From contig CM065809.1 in assembly GCA_033398695.1 (NCBI GenBank), positions 170,862,501 to 170,926,500 of the forward strand: DNA of 64,000 nucleotides, read 5' to 3'. Positions 57,781 to 64,000 of this stretch are shown in pieces. Source of the stretch: Orobanche coerulescens. Its lineage: Eukaryota > Streptophyta > Magnoliopsida > Lamiales > Orobanchaceae. Position numbers and translations under genes: made by a program. The notes under the pieces are model-generated. The model was not told the DNA's origin, ran no database searches, and was given only the letters and a program-made list of their open reading frames with translations. Position 1 is the first letter of the stretch. The number at the start of each line of letters is the position of its first letter.

Positions 57781-57941
57781 TTTTTTTTTTTGTATTTTTT
57801 TTTTGAAATATATTTTGGGTTGTGAATGGATTTTTAGTTTTATTTTATTTAAATTTAGATTTGTCCGATTCAATTTACAATAACGAATTAATACTAACCA
57901 AGAACGCATCCCTACCAACTTGTTACCAAAATATTGAAACC

Positions 57942-58172
57942 TGTTCTGGGAATTATTATTCCCGTGATGTGTCTTACTTAATACTGGTTGTAGATACATA
58001 GATGGAAGGTTCTAGATCCTTCTAGAGGTAGTAGGATCCTATTAGATGTCTTACCTTATCTAGGAATCCTATGTATGGAAGGATTGTAATGCCTATATAA
58101 AGGCCCATCTATCAGTGTTATGAATACAATTGATTGACTCTATTTACAGTCTTTTTACTTTTTCCTGAAACA
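57942..58172 (+). repeat. Short copia-type LTR
   Basis: tgttctgggaattattattc ... tcctgaaaca, 231 bp, with a TATA box (tatataa, 58094-58100) and a transcript-leader-like 3' part. It is followed by cgttatcagcacg, a junction I associate from memory with one group of plant copia elements. The partner LTR is outside the window, so ends rest on tg...ca form and the junction. Confidence 0.7.
58094..58100 (+). promoter_or_regulatory. TATA box of the copia LTR
   Basis: tatataa about 70 bases before the LTR end, in the position expected for a retrotransposon promoter. Confidence 0.6.
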
Positions 58173-61100
58173 CGTTATCAGCACGTAGACTTCCAACTGA
58201 GCAAGAAAAAAATGTCTCATCCCGATTCTTTTCTGAAAATCCCCCCCCCCCAAAAAAAAAATCGGAAATCGGATTTTTTCCGCAGAAACCCTAATTACGG
58301 ACAGTCGTCGCCTTCCCCGACCAGATTACCGCCGCTCAACCACACCAGAAATCAATTTCCTCCTCTTTGACCGAGATCGGCACATCTCATCCAGCCCGTT
58401 CAAATCTGGTCGAGCCTGTTCCGCCTTGGAGACCCCAACTGTCGCCCAGCAGACCCGCTGTCGTCTTCCTCGCCGGATGCAGGAGCTCATCTCCCAAACC
58501 CGTTAAAACAGATTGGATCTCCCCGACCCGCTCACCCAACCCGCATCCGGCCTGCCCCAGTTTGTACCTGACCCGGTTGCTGCCCAGCCCGACCCGATAG
58601 CTTTCAATCAATTTTTTTTAGTCCGACTAACGAAGTAAGAATTACAAGTCCAATGGTGGAGATCTGATTCGGAACAGTATTATCGACAAAACTATATGCG
58701 AACAGAAGCATATCTTTACACACAAAAAAAGAGAAAATTTCCACGCGTAAATTTTCTACACAGCGCAGTCGTACTAAAAATATGTTTCCTGATTCGTTAA
58801 CCGTCAGATCGGTGTAAAATTTTGACAGCAACTTTCCAACACAAATATCTGTATATTCAACGGTGAAGATCGGATTCTGAATAATATTGATTACTGAATC
58901 TGCTGCCGAACAGAAGCAGATTTTTACGAGAAAATTTGGAGATCCGACCTCATCCAATACCGAGCTGCTGCATCGCCGCGCTCGAGTCCTTTTTCGACCG
59001 AATTATCGAGCCTAGTAGCCCTATCCGGGCGTTTCTCAACTCTCCATATTTTCCTAATTAATGATTCATTTGTTCATTAATTTGTGCACTTATGAATCTT
59101 ACCATGTTTATGTTTTACGTGTATATAGGAAAATACGTTGCTCATGATGATGTGCACGCTATGGAGAAAAACCATATTTGTTATCCTGTTCAAGGATCAA
59201 AGTAAATATGGAACCGAATATCACGAAAATATGTTGCTCATATGGAGAGAAGCTCCCGTTCAAGGACCAAAGCAAATATGGAAACAAGTACCCGTAAGAT
59301 TTTATTAAAGTTCCCGTTTTTCAATTCCTTTCTTTCGGGAAATTTTTTTTTTGGGGGAATTGGGTATTTGGGTTCTTTATCTCCCACGCTACTTTGCGAT
59401 GGATGAGACTATGAGAGGTGGTATCACTCTCATATGTCGAAGTAAACTGTGTGACGGTCCTGTGGGAGTCACGAATAATTGTTGAAAGTCGATATTTGTG
59501 GTTATTGCATACACCACGTTTTGGGTGCGATTTGACGTCGCCGTTTTGTCGATTTTAAACCAACAATTGAATAAAATGAATATTGTCGGTAATGGTAAAG
59601 TTATGACTTGTTCATGATTAGTCACGGAATTGTGATGTACAAATGGGACAAACATCGATTGCGACGGATATGTCGTGGTTAAAATCGATTTGTGACGGAT
59701 TTGTCACGATGAATTGAGCGACCACCACGTTGGTCTTGACCCAATCCCATACTTGGAAAACTCCATCTTTCATCCTATTAAAATAAAATATTACATGTGG
59801 ATGTAGTCATGCACTGTCTCCTTGCAATATAATATATGAAAGAGTGTAAGAGTAATTCTCATGAATTTCAACATGTAAAGCAATGGCATATTGCGGTAAA
59901 TACATGAATTCGTTGACCTCGATTATAGTTCGTATGACTATAGGTCCGAATACTTTTCCGAGTATTTGTAAAGGCATGTGCCTTATACATTTGACTATGT
60001 TTAGTCGATCTTATTGGATGGTCAAGACGAGTTGGTTATGGTATATTCATTATGTCTCATGGTTCAAAATGCTTAATTATGATGCACAACGTTGCATCCA
60101 TATAACATGGCTATTATGACGTATACTTGTAAATTGAGAATTAAAATTCTTGGTTGATTTGATGCACTTTGGTGGATTTTGTCTACACTTTGATCATGAC
60201 TAGGCGCATCCTCCTTGGTATTTGTTTATGCTTTGAAAGTTCAAACGGAATTAGTGGTTTTTAAACAGCCTTAGCTGTACCGACATTCCTACTTTTTCTG
60301 CAAGTCTACCAAGTTGGAGTTACCGAAAGGATCATTAGTCGAGATAAGAAATCGAACACCCTGCTACGTTTAGACGCACCTATGGCTGTTATTGCCATGT
60401 TTTTGCATCAACACTTATGCCATTGGATATGGTCTCAACCTTGTTTTCTCACTAAACTTGGGAAATACTAAACAGCCAATTAAAATATGCATTGTGATCT
60501 GAATTTAATGATCCATTTGGTGCACAACATATGGATAGAAAGATGCGGAAGTCTAGTTTCCAGAACATCTGACCGTTCGTCCATAGACTTCCTAACAAGG
60601 GAGTTATCGCTGTTTTAGTGAAAAAAGTTCAAGCTGCACGGAATTTTATTTCCAGCGATTGTGCTAACTTTTGTCCCAACCAACTTGGTTCCCATCTTAA
60701 ATTTGCAAGTGGTCTTATGACACATATTTTTCAACCTCTTTTTGGCCGAATTTGTCATAGATGATGCTGTTTTTGGTATGCGTTGTACGCTAAACTATCA
60801 TCTTTCAAATGTTGAAAAACAGTTTCCTTGGGGAAGCCCAAAACACGCACCCTTATAAGAAGGTCGAACATGTACATGGTAGTGTTACACCATGCTTGTG
60901 TCGTAATTTTGCCCCTTAGGCATATAACCTTGTCATGTTATGCACTCAATATGATAGACCATTTTGATTGTATCATGTATAAAATCTCTAAGTTGTTGGA
61001 GTATTCGCTATGCTCATGCTTATAAAGATTTTACAAGCGAAATTGAGTGCGTATTAAGCTATTTCCAAGGAACACGATATTTTTGGATTTCGGTTTATAA

Positions 61101-64000
61101 ATCCATTGTGACTATGACGAATAGATCATCACAATCAATGAGCGGTATAATGCTCAAGTTGTTGAATGCCGAATGGCGTTTTCTAGTCACATATGTTCCG
61201 TAACAATTGAACCATGTTATGACTCGATGACACATATGCCAAAGTGTATCACTCATAGCATCTCATTATGATTTGTGAGAAATAAAATCTTATGCATCAC
61301 TTGTATTGGATATGTGAAAGGAAAAATATGCATGAGTCAATATGGTCCGGCTTGCATAGGTTTTTGTAACCAGAAGATGTATTGGGACATTGACACATTT
61401 AGGCTTTAATAGTCCGGAGTTTGGACAGTTTGATGATCCATATACCACGGTATTGTCATGGACATCATTTTCTTTGAACAAAGAAACTAGTTGGATCAAA
61501 GACACCAAAGTACGTTGGTGGAGTCATGAGCAGGGCTCACGACCGATGATGATATTTATGTCATCCGCGTCTTGTTTTCATAAACATGTGTGACGCCAAA
61601 GACCCCCCAATGATCCTTCTTCGCCATGTTCATTGATTTAAGCCTATTCTTTGGCACGATTAGGAGATGACACCCTCCTATGCTAAAGACAATAATGTAG
61701 CGACTCGCATAAGCATGGTGTTGAGTCCTCCCTTTTCACCGAGTCCTTATACATACATGATCATAAGTATTAGCCTGGGTGGATTATGATGCTATGATGG
61801 TGTTTACAAATGGTCGTACTCAAGTGATAACATTTATATGTTATGTTGTTCCTTTGACAATGATTGATAATTTGATGAAACCTGAGTTTATGGTTGTCCA
61901 ACTTGCGGACCAGTCATTGTAAAGGTCAGTTCACCCACTTTTTAAACCAAGTCTTAAAGTGAAATTTTAACAAGTACTTCCTAACATCCAAGGCTACCTT
62001 CTCACAAATTTTGATGCCATTTGGAAACTTGGAAGGAGGTGAACCACTTAAATGAAGTTTTCACATACCACCTGCCGTCTTATCAACCAGTTCGATATCA
62101 TTTTGACCGGTTTTTAACCACAAGGTTGATGGTTTTGGAATCCTAAACACCCGTTTATACATGCTCACGAAAATTTGAGGTGTTCGGGGCTGGTGAAGGG
62201 AGTGAAATCTTCAAGAAAGCACTAGAGGTTCGATAAAACCAACAGCCTATCATCGGTTCAATCGTTTTTTTATGTTCGATCCCGGTGGTGCATGGTGGCG
62301 GTTTTGTTGGATTCTCAAGACCAGTAGCTACGGTTATGTAGCATAGGTCAACATGTCATATTCACCTATACCTATCATCATTCAAATGCTTAGTTACAAG
62401 TGTAACCATGTGCATTTTGTTAACTGAATTGTGTTAACAATGAAAACCTTTATCGTCCACATGTTCATGTGCCAAAGTGCGTCACCACAACGCATTATGA
62501 CGGGTTATAAATGATGAATATGACATGCGCTTTCACTCATAGTCCGCTTAAAATATACCTTGGCAGACGATCTCGTAAGTCACTTTGATGAGCCAGTATT
62601 CCCGTCGTTAGGGGAAGATGCGAACGATCATGTTCGAGTAGAACGACTTGGAATTGTCGTAGTTTGTCCCTACTGTGCCTCACCAAGTTCCCTAAAGTGA
62701 TGAAATTAAATACATGTTGCAAACATGTCTGCAAGGATTGTGTCCGGTCATGGACGTTCGTCACCTATAAATGGTGATATGGTAACACCACAAATTGTGG
62801 TAGATGGTGTTACTAGGCCGTGGATCTCATAGAGTATTGGGATGCCACTTGGTTCGATAAATACTCTCGCTAAGAATGTATGCGAGCTTGGTACATGAAA
62901 CTTGATCATATGATCAAATGAACTCATCCGTCTCATGTGATTCTGGATTATAGTCATCATTGGGGGACGCGTCAATGAATGCCAATCCATAAAGAGTACT
63001 CTATGAATAAAGCCGGTTCATGAGGACGTGGAATGTGAGTTTAATCGAACCATACTTCGTTGAAAATCTACAACGTTGTAGCCTTGGCCTAAAATGGAAA
63101 TATATGCGATTTCAGTATAAACAAAGTGATAGCCCTTTGTTGAAGTGGTGCCGACACTCCAAAGATAAGATCTATCCCTATACTTTGTCAAAGCGAGTGA
63201 GAGAAGGAGTTAAACTCACCTCATGGCGCGAGGTTTCTCATGAATGCACTGGAATCGACTACGATGACACGAAACTTAGTTGTGCTATCGTAATGGATGT
63301 TATAGCATCCACTATCTTTTCAGTTAGATAGTTTCCCAAAAAATGACATGCAGCTTGTGGTTAAATCTTATCTTAGTGGGGAACTAAGTTAAGTGATGGA
63401 AGGATCTCGTGGTGGATCAGACTCAAATCAAGTGGCTCCTGACCACGGAGCGCGTCGACAAGTGATTGTCGGGAATGCATACTAAGTATATACTTGATTT
63501 GGAAGAGATATGAAGCTTTTGCGTGTAAAACTAAGGGTTTATAGTGATGCACTCTTGTGAGACTAAGAGATTCCGCTAAATCCAAAGTTAAGAATGAAAG
63601 GATCTTCGGGACACTTGATGATGCGTATTCATCAATCGGTTTAAGGCAATCTAAGGGACGGTTTTCCTAAGAGACGATAAAGTAATGCCTATATGATTCC
63701 CAATGACTAGTCGAAGTCATCATAAGACTTGGCTCACTTAAGTGATGATGCAGTCTTAAGAGAAAAGTACGGTATTATGTACTCATGTTTGACTCGATGT
63801 ACTATTCGTAATAATCCGGTAAAGCCACTGTGATGATGGCCTAGGATGCGCTCATGCAATGTCTGTGATTGACAAGAAGCTTGAAGCTCGCTCTATCTCG
63901 ATAAAAAGGACACTTCAAAACTGATACCGGAATCTGCCCAGAATGTGTTGGTCTATCTCCCATATGACCTACAGGGCAGCTCACTTGATGGAAAATGGTG
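58173..64000 (+). pseudogene. Degenerate Ty1/copia internal region, runs off the right edge
   Basis: No long open frame remains, but pieces in copia order are visible on the plus strand. There is a possible gag start (ATGTCTCATCCCG at 58212) and a pre-RT piece (SPLKYTLADDLVSHFDEPVF, then PSLGE, near 62535-62630). An RT piece follows with KWCRHSKDKIYP, then ECTGIDYDD and VMDVIASTIFSVR (63130-63330), and DMQLVV soon after. The last two match the GIDYEET / V.D.IT.R / DM.L.DVVTAYL stretch of copia RT. The rest (59300-62500) is too decayed to assign. The element is very old, or part of it has been replaced. Confidence 0.62.
59132..59285 (+). repeat. Diverged tandem duplication
   Basis: The block gaaaatayttgctcat, later gttcaaggaycaaagyaaatatggaa, occurs at 59132-59215 and 59223-59286. 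Confidence 0.65.

Overview
The window looks like repeat-rich, intergenic chromosomal DNA from a flowering plant, most likely a eudicot. The base composition is AT-rich. It holds Ty1/copia, Ty3/gypsy, CACTA, hAT, Mutator-like, Tourist/Stowaway, LINE and SINE sequences with plant-type termini, and the captured gene pieces are plant genes (D-type cyclin, TGA-type bZIP factor, plant alpha/beta hydrolase). I see no intact host gene, no tRNA or rRNA gene and no CRISPR array. Nearly all coding sequence is transposon-derived or transposon-captured, and most of it is broken by stops or frameshifts.

Layout. 1-339: unassigned. 349-2839: Pack-MULE-like element with a perfect 9-bp target duplication; it carries a D-type cyclin fragment, and an LTR is inserted in its right arm. 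2849-9760: small elements (hairpin MITE, 708-bp hAT with TIR CAGGGCCGTC, 1153-bp solo LTR with TSD cacat) in unassigned AT-rich DNA. 9762-17955: CACTA element 1, with decayed TNP2-like and TNPA-like genes on the minus strand. 17959-23287: microsatellites, Stowaway and Tourist MITEs, two LINE fragments, a SINE and degenerate tandem repeats. 23288-56660: a deep nest described below. 56661-57940: SINE, Tourist MITE and an unidentified segment. 57942-64000: a short LTR followed by a very degenerate Ty1/copia body that runs off the right edge.

The nest. A long Ty3/gypsy-type LTR, called Z here (about 3.8 kb once inserts are removed), is split by three independent insertions. They are a deleted copia element W (24286-26876, TSD atcac), CACTA element 2 (28591-33979, TSD taa, with a captured lysine-rich gene fragment) and a minus-strand chromovirus-like gypsy element X (34787-56394, TSD tacgt). 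X is itself disrupted at its 3' side by a 5'-truncated, plus-strand gypsy element Y (36837-42755). Its protease is disrupted by CACTA element 3 (45925-52414, TSD caa). CACTA 3 carries exons of an alpha/beta hydrolase and of a TGA bZIP factor, plus a solo LTR (TSD aatgt) and a palindromic hAT MITE (TSD tttgtgac). Target duplications support most of the insertion order.

The most unusual pattern is a family of short, mostly palindromic motifs built on TTARCGYRCGYTAA. They occur in dense arrays inside LTRs of both copia (W) and gypsy (X, Y, Z) elements. Element X integrated inside one copy of this motif. The second theme is repeated capture of host gene fragments by TIR elements: three elements and four host genes, with several splice sites kept. 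All identifications are from reading the sequence; no database search was run.
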